A DNA stretch of 64,000 nt, taken from Escarpia spicata (lineage: Eukaryota > Annelida > Polychaeta > Sabellida > Siboglinidae). The notes beneath the pieces are model-generated. The model saw nothing but the letters and a program-made list of their open reading frames with translations. It was not told where the DNA came from and made no database searches. The position numbers and the translations under genes are program-made. Location: NCBI GenBank assembly GCA_963995525.1, contig OZ023213.1, forward strand, positions 23,944,598-24,008,597, written 5' to 3'. Shown piece after piece: positions 31,670 through 46,600 of the stretch; within the stretch, counting starts at the first letter, position 1; the number at the start of each line of letters is the position of its first letter.

Positions 31670-34600
31670 GTACGTGCTGCTCCAGAGGCACTGGCTGATC
31701 TGATTCTGCGCTCTGCTCGTGTTGTAGTTGTTGTTCTTAATGATCATGTTAGCCTGGTGTGTGTGTGCGCGAGCGCGCGTGCATGCGAGTGCGCATGCGT
31801 GCGTGAAGCTACTAGATCATCTAGTAGATGTGGTTGCACTGATTAAAGGAATTCATACAATACAGCTCACACTGTCACAGACACAGTCACACAGTCATTA
31901 CTTCTACTATTCAACAAGAATCTTGATTGTAATTATATACCAAGGAATGCAGGTAGAATATTTGGAGCTTAAATTAGTTGTATTCCCCTTAGTAGACTCT
32001 GGCTGCTGGGCCTAAATAGTCCTAGACCTTTGCTATTTTTCCAGTGCATGCAAAAATGGCTGTATATAATGTTTCTGTTTAATCAAAGACAACTGCATCA
32101 TGGACACCCTTCAAAACTGATTGTTAATTCAAAATGTTGCTGTTGGTGGTTGAAGAAACCCATACATATACTCATAACAACTTTTATATAATTGTCAATT
32201 AATACAGTTTTTATTAATTAATCATATTCGTATTTGCACAATACAAATACAACCATTCAATATTTACTGTGCAGGTATGTGATTGTTTGGAAGAAGGGCT
32301 ACCAAGAGTTTGACCAGGTTGAAAGCGCTGTCACAACAAAAGTAAAAGGAGTTGTCTACACCAACTTCACGAATCCTTCCATTCCCGACATAGCTAACAG
32401 ACTCTGGGATGTGCCGGACTATGTCATTCCACCGCAGGTCAGTGAGTCCCGTTTGTTCCCTTACTTCTTAATTAAACCAGAGGTTCATAAGTCTTCTCTC
32501 CACTTCAGATTGATATGTAACTTTGTGCTTTTGTACCTGGTTCTTGAAAATGTTTTGTATATATGACATTTCATATATAAGCCTAAGTTTTGGTCAATAA
32601 TATTTCAGATATGATGTGTTAAAAAGACCCCAAAAGGATATATGCAACAGTGATGCTGCAACTTCCCTACAGTAGGTATTATACATATATGCATGTCCAT
32701 TGTAAACTTACATGTTACCTATTATATAATAATAATGATGCAAATGAGCTCAAAATTAGTAGATTTCTTCACATTTATTACCATAACCACTAATGAAAGA
32801 TCTAAAATACACATTGATGTTAGTGAAGGAACATGTCGATTATAAAAACACCAATTAAGGGTAATTATCTAGAAAAGTTTCATATTGGATATTCAAATTT
32901 CTAAAATGTCAAAATGTTCAGGTACAGCTGTATTTATTTAAGTTGTCCCATATTAGGCTAGTGTAGGATCGTAATCGATTGCCATATGCAGCAGAGCTTA
33001 AATATTTTTTAATGGGTGGGAAGGGGTTAAGAATAACACTGTAAACGGAGCGATATGTCATCAAGAGTGGTGTTTGCATGTATTGGTAACCTATGATGAA
33101 AAGGCAAAAATTATACCGATGGTAACACGATCACTTTATATTATCCAAAGGGCAATGTAGAAACAAATTGAACAATGCTAGCGGTAGTAATGTCAACTGG
33201 TTGTCATCGTTAAGAGCAATGCATTAGGAAGTCATCTCATTTGTCATTAACTGTTGACTTCTGAGTTTACAACCACTGGTGGGAGTATCTTTAGCACATT
33301 GTCTGTGGGCTCTTCTGATTCCTTACATCTTTCCACTAAGTTTGATCACTATTCTTTCACATAAGTCACTTCACCTTGTCCATCTTCGGTGATGCCATCC
33401 ACCTGGAATATATTATAGTAACTGATTAGATGTGAATTCAGGTATTGGTAGTGGGCGAGTGTGTAAAAGTTAAGGTAAGTTCTTATATAGCACAGTATCC
33501 AGTCCTTAGGACTGCTCAAAGCACTTTACACTTTACTCCTTGGCAGTCCTGTTCAGTCGAACACCATCTTGACTTCTCTGGGAAGCATTCAGCCATGCTG
33601 CAATTAATGCCCGAAGTCTATTCATATGCAATTATCTATAGCCAGTAATTTTTATAGCTGAGTGAACTGGAGCAACATAGAGTGAATGAATTTGCCTAAG
33701 GTTTGACACAAAACAGATTCGAACGCGGATTCCCTAGATTGAGTGTCCGATGCTCTAGTAACTGAGCTACTGCACTCCACAAATGTGTAATGCATTGTAA
33801 ATTATACTGTATCATCGAATGTAGTTATGTCTTACTAACGTAACTTACCTTTGCATAAAATATCTGCCACTGTTGGTCCTTGCCTGCTACTCTCTTGACT
33901 GCGTCAATTTTCACCGCCACATAGTCGCCTTCCGATATTCTGTATCGCCTTTGTCCACCCACGCTTCAGTCTTTGTGATGGACGTGTTGCACCCAGACTC
34001 ATTTTCTGTATGCAAACATAATGAGTGCTGAGCAAATAACACAGGCCAAACCATCGGAGCAGTAACAGCTGATGTGCCTGGTAGCAATGACGCCTCTTTC
34101 ACTGCAGGGAACCTGGTGAACTTTCATTATACCAACAACAGCAGGCATCTGGTGTCTGGGGAGCGAGGTGATGGCATTGTGTTCCATTAAGAACAGTTTA
34201 ACATTGGTATGCAGAGTTACTTGACTGTGTCTTCCTCCAAAGTGTGCAGCCTGTTTCTCGGCCAGTTCGTCGCAACACAAATTTTCGGCAATGTCGATGT
34301 GCAGCCACGCTTCGTGTTTGCCAAGTGTCTGTCGGTACTTGGAGGTGGTCTCGTACTGGTGTGTAATGTTAAACATGTGACACAATAATACTTTCAATAC
34401 TCCTGGAATACTCTTCTTTCAACTTCTTGACGTTGCCATGGACCTTTGTTTTCAGCGTCTTTCGTGTACTTTTGGCCTCTTCTCCCAAAATGGCTTCAGC
34501 CTTGCAAATGACGAGACACTGATAACCGTAGCTGGACTCTCAGCAGTGAACGTTTTGTATAGCTCTGATCCTGACAGATACCTTTTCTGCATTGCTTGTC

Positions 34601-37600
34601 CATCTTTGGTCACCTTGCACACCAGCTGTTGCTCTGCTAATGTCATCTCTGCAGAAGAAACAGATGACGTGCTCTCGCGTTTCTGCTGTAACAATCATAG
34701 TGTGTTTCTTCTGTTCATATACACAGTTTACGGTTTCGTTTCTTTTTATTTTTGATAGCCGACCTCGATAGACCAATGCTTTTCACCGCCATAGACGTTT
34801 TCTTATACTTCTTTAAAATGTGCCCAGTTCCAAAAACCTTGTGGAATGCCTGTTTACCTTTATTCTGCTCTTTGCATCTTTTGTGCAGCTGAGCTGTCAA
34901 TGAGAAGTGCAACGTTAATTGTTTTCTGACATGCATTTGTCCTTTCCTCGAGGTTTCTGCTAGTTGTCAAAACGGCCCTACCATCATTGGTGTCTGGATT
35001 GTTTGCCTTCAAATGTTCTAGAAGTTTTCGGTACTTGAGCACCTTTTTTCTGTAGTTTTCAGCTTAGCCAATAGTGCCACTAATCTTGTCTACTGTCATG
35101 TTGAGTGCAATTTCTTCATTTGCATTTGTGTCACGATCATACACCTCTCTGCTCTCTTTTTGTTGTCATTTCTCCAGTACTTCTTAGCCCATTTTTCTCT
35201 TTCAGTTATGTTGGCTAAAAAAATTCCAAGCTCCGCAAAATGTATGCACACGTTTAAGGTTATGTGTAGTGTATTGTGGTTAGTAACTAAATACATACAT
35301 GATGTGTGTGTGTGGATGTGTATGTGTGCATGCGTGCATGCATGCATCTGTATAGCCAATAATAGTAATATTCCACGATCTTCACACAATCAATCTTAAA
35401 TCTAACTGATCATGCATAGTTTACCACCCGGTACTCCGTTTAACTCGCAACGACTCCGTTCACACAGTGCATAAATGGAGTCGTGTAAAACGGAATCGTG
35501 AAATCTAACATTTAGCCCCTTACAGCGTATTGTGCACAGAATTCATTTGGATAAAAGCTATCTAAATACGTCTTGCAGTATTGATACATCCATTAAATAT
35601 GTAATTTACACAGCATGCGTCTCCCTGAAGTACGTGTGCTACGAAACTGAGTCGTGTTCCGTTTTTATACAGCGAAAAACAAAGTTGTATTGATAAAGTA
35701 AAATTGGGAGACAGACGTGTTTGGTGCTCTAGATAATTATTTAACAAAACAGTCACCATAATATTGTGCTATGACCTGTAGATATATGTATTTGTTGCAA
35801 AATAGTATTAGTGTTGTACGTAATCCTGATCAGAGAAAAGCGTAAATGAATGTTGATGGGACCTGGTGCGACAAGCTATTTTTGCTAATTTTGGGGTAAG
35901 TAAGCACTCATAATGCAAATAAAGTATTGCACTATGTCCATAATTTGCTGAGATATGGGCTGACGACTGAATTTCTACCAATTTGGCACTTTTCTAGACA
36001 AATACCCTTAAATGAATTAAATACATTTTCTGCTGATTGTGTAAAGGTTAGCAGTGCAAATATGCTTACAACAAAATTGACAAATATCTCATAAGAGCGG
36101 ATATCATGTAGGTAAAAAAGTTGGGCTCGATAATTCAACAGCTTTCCTGTCCATTTGCCAGCTGGGATATCTGTTCTACAGGACAGTCTGGTTAGATATG
36201 TTTACACCTGTGAAGTTTTGTTTACACCTGTAAATAGAAACATGTTGCCAGGGAACATGTTTTTTTTCTCAGGAGAACGGAGCATTCTTCGTAATGACGA
36301 ATATGATCTTCACAGCAAACCAGACACAAGGGCGATGTGAAGAGGTAGGTTGTGTGTTTCTAGCTGTTGGGAGCAGGTAGCTACATTCCCCCATAGACGT
36401 GTTACAATACAATACAAATTTATTGGCCAGTAGTAGGATATACATCGGATAATTGTCTTTTGCTTGCTGAGCATAAAGAGGATACAAGGTATTGTTAGTA
36501 AATGTAGTGCATACATGAATTAAGTTTATAATAATAATACAAACGTGAGAGTACCTGGTAGTTAGTGCATACGTTATATATTTTAACGGATTGCATGTGG
36601 TGGTTTGTTAACTCAAAGTTTGTTTACGTGACTTATGGCCTGGGGAACAAAGCTGTTTTTGAACCTGTTTTTTGTACATCTTGGACATCTGTATCGTCTT
36701 TGAGACAGAAGAATGTCAAACTCTGTATACAGTGGGTGGGCAGGGTCATTGGCAATTGCACGTGCTTGCACACAGGTGAGAGACAGGCAGTGTGGGAATG
36801 CCTATGATCTTTGAAGCAATTTTGTAGATGTAAAGAAGTGTTAAGAGTGACAGTCACTGTTGTCTGATGGAACCGGTGCCAGTGAAACTGTTACATGGCT
36901 AGGTGCAATATAAATATCACTGCGTATCATGGTTTAAAAATAAGTGCCATAATGTAGCTTTTAGAAATAAGTGCCATAATTTATCTTTTATAAATAAGTG
37001 CCATATCTTAGTATTTAGATGACTCGATTTTAGATAGATTACTTTCACATTGCATGACCTTCGTGACAGCTTTTACATTGCATGACCTTGATGATTACTT
37101 TTTTCATTGCATGACCTTGGTGATGACTTTCACACTGCATGACCTTGGTGATGACTTTCACATTGCATGACCTCGGTGATGACTTTCACATTGCATGACC
37201 TTGGTGATGACTTTCACATTGCACATGATTACGAGATTGCTTAATCATTAGGTTTTGTAGCACTACTGAGCTAAATTTTCGAGGATTTTGGCACAAAATC
37301 TTGAGTTTTTCTAAAAATGACTTTCATGTATTGTGTCATAATTTCAATATAGAAAGAACCTTTTATGAAACTGTCACATGCTCAAGAAATAGTAAATCAA
37401 TGTAGAAAGGTTTTGTTCACTGTATTTTTGTTTAGGATCCTGGAATGCAACATGTGAATTGCTCTAGTGATGCCGACTGCCACCAGGGGGAGGCAGTGGT
37501 CAATGGCAACGGTGAGTTTATATGCCAGATTTGCAGAGACAAAATTTCTTTAAATGCACCGGATAATGTGTTTAAAAAATCCAGGTTTATATTTATTTCA

Positions 37601-40600
37601 TAGATCAGGGTGATATAAAATATATACAAGAAGTATATAAAACAGTTTTGTAAATTAGTTACAGAAGTGACGATTTCAGTTTTCCAAACAATGGACACAA
37701 TTTTGACCCTTAGTCTCTGTTGGTTGATTGAAAGTGGTGCCACAATCTGATGATCCGTATACTGCATCCTTTCACACCAGGAGGCGCTGCGGATTACATC
37801 AGTCTCAGTAACCCTTGGCAGATTGCCTTGCCAAAACTCTGAAGATAAGCTCAAACCAATAAAATCGTTTGCCATAAAATGAGATGTAACTAATTTCCAT
37901 ATAATGCATAGGAGATCTGCCAAGGGTAGTGTACATAGTCACAGCCCTGGCTTGTGAGGATGGTATGCTGCCTACCTGATGCTAACATTGTTGGGAAGTG
38001 TATAGAACACCAAAATAATACATTTGTAGATCATTTTTAGGTTGTTTTAGAAAGGTTTATTGGGAAATCATTTATGTACTAGAATAACAGAATGTATAAG
38101 CTTTCAAACGATACCAAGGTCGTTGGGATCAGATGAGCCATAAGGGTACCAGCGACCATTGAATTGAGTGTTGCAGGACATGTTTTGAGTTGTACATTAT
38201 TCAGTCACCTATTTTTTATATTATTGATGAGGTTGTATCACATTGACCGACTGCTGTAATCATATTGACTATTATTGTTTTTATGTCCCTCATAACTAAT
38301 TTAATTGAAACAGAAACTAATATGTTATATGATTTGCACTTTACTTTAGAAATAAGGGCCAGACTTTGTTTTTTATTTCTATACATAACTAATCTTGTTT
38401 ATACTAATGTAGTTGAACAAATATTACCAAAAAAAATGTATATAAGAGAATATAACAATGTGAAACAATTGATTGCCATGCCATCTGGTGAGTGGAAGAA
38501 GAACTAAGTCATATAATTCAGTTCCCGAAGAAGGCAACCGATGTTGCTGAAATGTTGAATTAACTTTATTTGTATTATTAGTATAAATTTAAATCTATGC
38601 GAAATTGATATTTGAAATCTAAAACTGTGTTGTAGGTGTTAGAACTGGGAAGTGCATAGACTCTTCAAGAAAGCCGGGAACGAAGGTGTGTGAGATATAT
38701 GCCTGGTGTCCCGTGGAGAACGATACACTGCCATTGTAAGTGAAATGTTGTTTTCCTGGTCTAGCACCAGGCCCATGGTCAGGTTTATTAGATTAGCATG
38801 GGCTGAGGTTAGCCTTGATACTGGTCCTTGATTCTGTGGATTCCTTCCATCTCTGATACCACACAGCCAACTCCACCACCTGTCTCTGCTCCCATCTGTC
38901 TTTCTATATTCCCCTCCCAAACCTTCCAAACCTCACTGCATACAATCCTCCCATCTCAGTTATAAGGATAAGCATACTTTTATTAGTCCCAACAGCATAG
39001 TACGACAACACATTATTCAAACATACATACAAATATTGAAATGTAAGACATACAGTGCACATTTGTATGAAATAAACATAATATATTTATAGTACCAAAA
39101 AGACAGAAAACAAATAACAAGAAAACAATTGCGGACGGGAGACTGCTACGACAATCACAATTGGTCGCTATCATAGGAGCGACCCAAAAACAACAATTCT
39201 AAATTCTTTGTTTCTAATCCTAAGTTTTATAAAGAAAAAAATAAATATAAATAATGATGTGTGATAAACCTTGTTTATAGTCTTTCTTTTACATACTGTG
39301 TGTGTTGATTGTTTTGTTGATGTGTGTTGTGTACGCGTGTCGTCGTGTAAGCATGTGTGCAAGTATACATATTGAAACAGTTGCATTGTACTTTTATGGA
39401 ATGTGTTGCACACGTTCATGATATAATTAATTTAGTTGACATTTGTAGCAATTTAATACAGTGCACGTGACATTATATTGTTGTAGCATATAGTGTTTGG
39501 CATAACTTGAGAATCCTCTCAAACTATGGGTCACTATATTGTCTGTCACTAAATCAGGGATATTATTAATAACATGTGGTAAATTATACTTAAGACACCT
39601 TTGGCAAATTCATGTTTAATTCTGGATGTATGTAGTTCAGTAGCTCTATGACTATTATAGTGATGTAGGCCAACATTTGGGGTTATCTGCCAATTTAATA
39701 AGTAGACAGGTAAATTTTGATGTCTATATTTATAATAAAATTTTAGTTCTTGTCATTTTAGTAAGTAATCTACTTTTAATATGTTTAGGCTTCCATGTCT
39801 TCTGCCTTCCACTCTGAGGGCATCCTTACTCTTCGTTAGCCATTCTTCTTCTGTTTGTTCCAGCCCACTTTAGTCGACTCCTCACCAGCTTCTTCTTGAA
39901 ACTTACCTTCACACCAAGCAAAACACCACTTGAATTGACTCTATCAGACAATTTCACATTCAGCATTTCATTTTTACCATTTCTGTAAAAGCTCCCCCTT
40001 TCTTGCTTTTTCCTGGGGCTATTTCATAAAAATTACTATCTTGGCATGTTGGACAAATAAACTTATGTGAATATGTGTGCACATGTTCATTTCTCAATTG
40101 CTCCAGTATTGCAAATAGTGGGATTATATTTACCAAGGTGGTGAACAGCTTAATGACAATTCACATTTGTTTGTGGAGAATTTAACTGAAATATAATGAC
40201 AAGTTATTATTACGTTATTAAAGTGATTCATAATGCTAAACAAATAAAAGGATTATGAAATCAGTATAAAAGCACTCTACTTCACAGGGATATAAAAGTG
40301 TATAAAACAGTATACTTCACCTTTTTTTTCATTTTGATTTCAGGAAACATGAGGCACTTTTGAAAGATTCCAAAGATTTTACTGTGCTTATAAAGAACCA
40401 GATTCAGTTTCCAAAGTTTGGCTTGAAGAAGTGAGTATCAGCATGTGTGTTTCTGTGATGAGTTCATGTCAAGGTTGTGAATAGCCTCGTTCTATGGTAA
40501 GACTAGCATTGCTAAATCAATCACACGGGGTTGTTGTAAACTTTCTTGTGATTAATATTGTAGGTAATTGCGTGTATTTTTGCTAAAATATAATTAAATT

Positions 40601-43600
40601 CTCAGCTGTCTGAAAACACTGTAAAAATAGATTTTGGTGTCAAAATACAAGCAATCATTATGGACTATCTGTTCAGACATGTAAAAATATCCGGGACCAG
40701 ACAGTACAGAAAATAATGACTTTTGTAGATTTTTGAGGTGTCCAAAACAAAGTGTCCAAATATAGACAGTCGCTGTGGTACTATGGATATCTACGTATTG
40801 ATGTGTATTTAGATTACTATCACAAGAAATGATTGCAAACATTCTTCACGTTTGCTGTGTTTTATGTACACAATACCCAACCAAATTCCACCCTTGCCCA
40901 GCATTATCTTGTATGAATAGTATTTTCATGCTTCGTACAATTTCTGTTTTTTTGCAGGCGTAATATCTTGGAGACACAGAACAGTGAATATCTGCGGTCA
41001 TGTCGCTACAACTCGAGTGATCCTGATGATCGACTATGCCCAATATTCCTGCTAGGAACCATCACGGATGGAGCGGGTGAGAAATATGAAGAAATGGCGA
41101 TTCAGGTGAGAACACAGTTTGCATAACTATATGAATTGAATGGATTGCTGTTCTGTTTTTTTACTACAAGTTTTGACATAAAGTAAAAAGTAAATGGTAA
41201 GTTTTTATACAATGCAGTATCCAGTCCTCAGGACTGCTCAAAGCACTTTAATCTTTACTCCCTGGCAGATCTGTTCAATCGAACACCATCTCTACTTCGA
41301 TGGGAAGCATTCAGCTATGCTGCAATTAATGTACAAAAACTATTCGTACATACACAAAATTCATTCATACAGTTGAGTGAACGTAGAGTGAATGAACTTG
41401 CCCAAGGTTCGAAATGGCAGCACAAGATTCAAACCTGTGTTCTCTTGATTAACAGTCAAATGCTCTTGTCACTGCACCACAAATGAACTAACGGTTGAAG
41501 TTAATAGCTCAATTATTGTCAATGTAGGGAAGCAGAAAGAGTGAAAAAAATTCCATTTCATCTGTTCTCGTTAAAAAAACAAAGTTGCCTTTTATTTTGT
41601 GAATATTAATATAGGCATATTTGTGATTTATTTCCAGGGAGGGATCATTGCTGTTAACATCCACTGGGACTGCAATTTAGATTTTAGCTTTGATTATTGT
41701 AAGCCGCAGTATGCGTTCCGTCGCCTTGACAACCGCCAAGCCCGCATTGCAAAAGGATGGAATTTCAGGTGAATGTTGTTTGTCTGTTGTTTGTAAGTCT
41801 TTATTTATACTAGCAAAAATGGCCATCATTTGACGGGATGCCTTGGTAGTTGACAGCCGTTGTAGTAATATTTACCAAATGTTAAAAGACACACAGCATG
41901 CTTACATAAACACCATAACATGCTCGCAGATTCATGTTGTATGTTCATATTGACAAAGGTCGGAGAGAATGTGAAGTTCACGTCCATCGATAGGCCCTAT
42001 TTGTGATAATGTAGAATTGTCCAATAATATTCACATTGTTATGCTATAGGCATGAGGGTAGACATAAGCATTATTGTGTCAGCGTCTACTTCATGTAGCT
42101 GTTTTTCCAAAGCATTTGCATGGTTCCTGCCATTATTAGTTTACGTTTTACGTATTATGCGTGCATTACGTTTTACACTCCAAACAACTGATTTAACTCA
42201 TAGAAGGTGAGGATCTTGAGATATGTGGGGTATTTTGAAAGATATAGATCTTACTTCCTATTTGTGGGGTCGTAGATTAATCTCTGAAAGTTTGGTGCCT
42301 AAGGAGCAAGCCATCTATGAGAAAAACATTAACATACTTACATACATACATACATACATACATACCTACGCAAGCTCGATTATAAGTAGATATTAATTTG
42401 CTTTGGAGGCAATATTTAAGTATCTGGACTGATATGTTTTAGGTATGCCAACTACTACTATGAGAATGGAGTGCAGAGACGAGATTTGATCAAGGCCTAT
42501 GGCATTCTCTTTGTCCTCAAAGTGACAGGGGAGGCAGGAAAGTTCAGTGTCGTCCCATTGCTGCTTAATGTTGGCAGTGGACTTGGTCTTTTGGCTGTCG
42601 TAAGTACTGTTTAAGTTCAGAGTTGTTCCAATGTTGCTTCATGTCTGCAATGGACTCGGTTGATGAGCCATTGTAAGTACAGTTTAAGTTCAGAGTTGTT
42701 CCACTGCTTAAATGTTGGCAGTGAACTTGGTCTGCTGGCAAATGTGTAAGTACCTGTAGTTTAAGTCCAATGTCACTCTGCTGCTAAATGGTAGCAGTGG
42801 GCATGAACTGCTAGCCATTTAAGTACAGTTCACATTCAGTGTCGTTCCTTGATGTGCTGTTAATTTATTTAAAACATTTGACTGCCACGATGTGTTTTAA
42901 TGAAGCTCATTTGATTGAATATACTTTTTGTGTTATTTCTTTATGAATATCAGTCTTGCACTTCAAAACATTTGTAAACAACAACAGTTTGCAATACCTT
43001 TGTAACAATGTTCTCTTGTCAAGTATGCTATATTATGTATATATTCTTGTACATATGACACCCAGGTCAGACGATGTCATCATACACATAGTTTCCCTTA
43101 TCTCAGTCGATTTGTGTTTGTTTTTTGTATCCATTTTTCCCTGTTTTCTCCTTCTGTTGTTCTCTCTATCTACTAGCTGTCACATGTGTATGACGTCACT
43201 GATTGGGATGCCATACATACTGACAAAGCCTTCTTGACATGAGGTAAAAGTCTGTACAACAGGTAATAGTAAACTTTGGAAATGTTTAGAAGAAATGCAT
43301 TCAATAAAAAACATTACCTATCCTGAAGAATGTTCAGTAACCTCACTAATCTATATTGTCTGTTGCTAGGCAACAGTTCTGTGTGACATTGTGGTGCTGT
43401 ATATGCTCAAGAAAGGGACATTCTATAAAGAGAAGAAATACCTGTATGTGAAGGGAGACGACGCATTCCAGGTGAGATTATATTCTCGTAACTATATGTT
43501 TGAGCACCGTACTCAGATCATATGTTTCACAACAACTTTTTGTTCCTAAGACCAAACTTAACATTGGCAAACGTGCTTTCTCTGTAGCTGCTCCCAAAAT

Positions 43601-46600
43601 CTGGAATCAACTCCCTGTCACTTTAAATTCATCTGAAACTACAGCTACCTTTCGTGAAAAACTCAAGACTTATTTATTTGAAATTGCTTTCTCATCATAG
43701 CCTTTGGCGGTCCCTTGCTCTAATGATGACTCTTGCTCGTCCCTGTTCACGATTCTACCCAATGATTTCTGTATGTTGTGCCTTTATGCTCGGATTCCTG
43801 CGGATAAAGGCACTACAGAAGTTGATTATTATTATTATTACTATTGCAGTGTTTGTACATTGTATAGTGGAACCTCACTTTACAGTCACCTCGGTAATAC
43901 AGCCACCTCACAATTAAGGTCACCTCATGATAGTCCCAAAATATTTTTTATAACAGTAAAGTGTAGGAAATTAGTCCCATTAATGTAGTCACCTCTATAT
44001 TCAGATCACTTATGGTCTAATGTCGTCACCTCTATTCAGGTCATCTGTGGTCTAATGTCGTCACCTCTCTATTCAGGTCACTTGTGGTCTAATGTGGTCA
44101 CCTCTCTATTCCGGTCACTTGTGGTCTAATGTGGTCACCTCTCTATTCAGGTCATCTGTGGTCTGGTGTGGTCACCTCTCTATTCAGGTCACTTGTGGTC
44201 TAGTGTGGTCACCTCTCTATTCCGATCACTTGTGGTCTAATGTGGTCACCTCTCTATTCAGGTCACTTTTTCCATGTCTCAGTGGTGCCCTTAATAGTGA
44301 GGTTCCAGTGTACTGCTAATAAAATGTACTGTCATAATGTGTGTACATTGTACTGCAGCACCATTTGTGCACTGTGCTACAGCACTGTTAGTTCAATGTG
44401 CTGCTGCATTGTTAGTTCAATGTGCTGCTGCATTGTTAGTTCAATGTGCTGCTGCATTGTTAGTTCAATGTGCTGCTGCATTGTTAGTTCAATGTGCTGC
44501 TGCATTGTTAGTACATTGTACTATTTCACTGCTAACACAATGTATTGCTGCACTCTTAATACACTTTGATGCTGCATGTTTTGTACAGTTATTAATACTG
44601 TTGTTTTGTTAGAAAGTAAGATTTGTATCACATGACATTCATGAACACACAATATATATGGTGTATGTTTCAGGGATTTGACAACTCGGGAAGTTTGGAA
44701 ACATCGCAGGTTTGTAATGATGATTTTGCTTGCTGAGAACATGTTCCGTACCAGTAGTGCCACCAATAGTGTGAGATAAGAAAACATGAATTCATTAACT
44801 TTAATATTAATTACGTGTTACATCTTGTTATTAATTTCATTTAAGTTCATGTTTTGTCCTTGTTGAATGACTTGGGTTTATGTGTTACGTTTCGGTGCAT
44901 TATTGTACATGTGGCTGCCAATATGCTAAGTTTTTACAGTAATTCACTACAATATTGTTTTTGTATAAACAGGAAGGAGAGGGCAAGTAGAAAGGTCGTC
45001 AAGGGGAAATAGGTGGAAAGGGTGCAGGAGGGAGGGGAGATTAGAAGGAGTTTCAGAAAAAGACCACCAGATGGCAAGCGTGTTGGCTGGCAGGTGAGGG
45101 TGGTGGGGAGGGGTGAAGTGGTGTTGGGCTGGGGGGTGAATCAATAATTTATAACCAAAGTGTCGTCATCAATTTTCCTCACAAATCAACTGGTGATAGC
45201 TAACTCCTGTCAGCACTGTCTGGATAAACAAACCCCAATTGTGAGTGCTGGAACAATATTGTTTCTAGACCCAACATTTCGCCACGGAGACATCACATAT
45301 GTCCTATGATTCCTTCGCTGACTCACCCGCACTCAGTCAGGTGAGTCACCTGTCCTTGATGAGTCGCCTATCCTTGGTGAGTCACGTACTCTGTTGTTGG
45401 TGAGTTACCTATTCTGTCCTTGGTCTGTTACCTACTCTGTCCTTGGTAAATCACTTACTCTGTCCTTGGAGAGTCATATTCTCTGCCCTTGGTGAATCAT
45501 CACTAGTATGTCCTTTGTGAGTCACCTATTCTGTCCTTGATGATTCACCTATTTTATCCCTGTTGAGTCACTAACTCTGTCCTTGGTGAATCACTCTCTC
45601 CTTGGAGAGTCATACTCTGTCCTTGGTGAATCACTACTCTGTCCTTTGTGAGTCACCTATTCTGTCCTTTGTGAGTCACCTATTCTGTCCTCGGTGAGTT
45701 ACCTATTCTGTCCTTGGTGAATCACCTATTCTATCCTTGGTGAGAATAGTGTAGGTCCATTCTACAAAAAGGATGACTTGGGAAGAAAGCTAGAAAGAAG
45801 TGATGTAGTCTAATTGGAAGAAAAAGGCAAAGGGAATAGGGGGGAGGTATATATATTTTAATAAATGCTATTCGAAATAGCAAATTTTAATAGTTAGATG
45901 GTGAATACATCATTTGTTTTAGAAGTATGAGTGTGTGTTGTAAACCACTGATTGTGTGTTGTGTTAGACATCAATATATATGAGTGGCTGAGATAATTTT
46001 AAGCAAAAGGAACACCTTAGAAAGTCCTATGTTTATTCTATTGTGCACCAAAACGATCCCATATTTATGCCAATGCATGCTTGACCACTTTTGGTCGCAA
46101 TAGTCTAATTGACAGAGTTTTGCATTTTGATGCTAGTGCTGTAATTTTTGTTAAATATCAGTAAGTGTTATTGGCTGTATGATATATTCCAGTTGACATG
46201 ATAATTTTTTTAATAGTTGTGATCTATAGTCAGACTTGCACTGAAACATGATTGTTCTGCAACATTTGTATTGCTGCATGTACTGTGAATATTATATATT
46301 GCAATATCTCAGTAGAGTGGGTTAAACATGGATATAAACATCAAAACTTTCTGCATAAATCTGGTGATATATCTGTAACATGGCATTCGTATTTTTACGA
46401 TGACATAGTAAAAATAAAGTTGCAGTGCAGTCTGGATAAGTCAAATATTTAGAGACCCACGGAAATATTCTACTTATCAGGATCTATGTTGTTTTATTTT
46501 GTATATTGTCATCTGTTAACTTTGCTTGAAGTCCGTACTTTCCTGATCCATATACTAGCATATGCACAAATAATGCAATGCAAGAAATGTGTAAGAGTAA

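Noticed and set aside
44092..44612. ORFs in the 37-bp and 24-bp minisatellites
   Set aside because: Tandem-repeat artefacts within a P2X intron.
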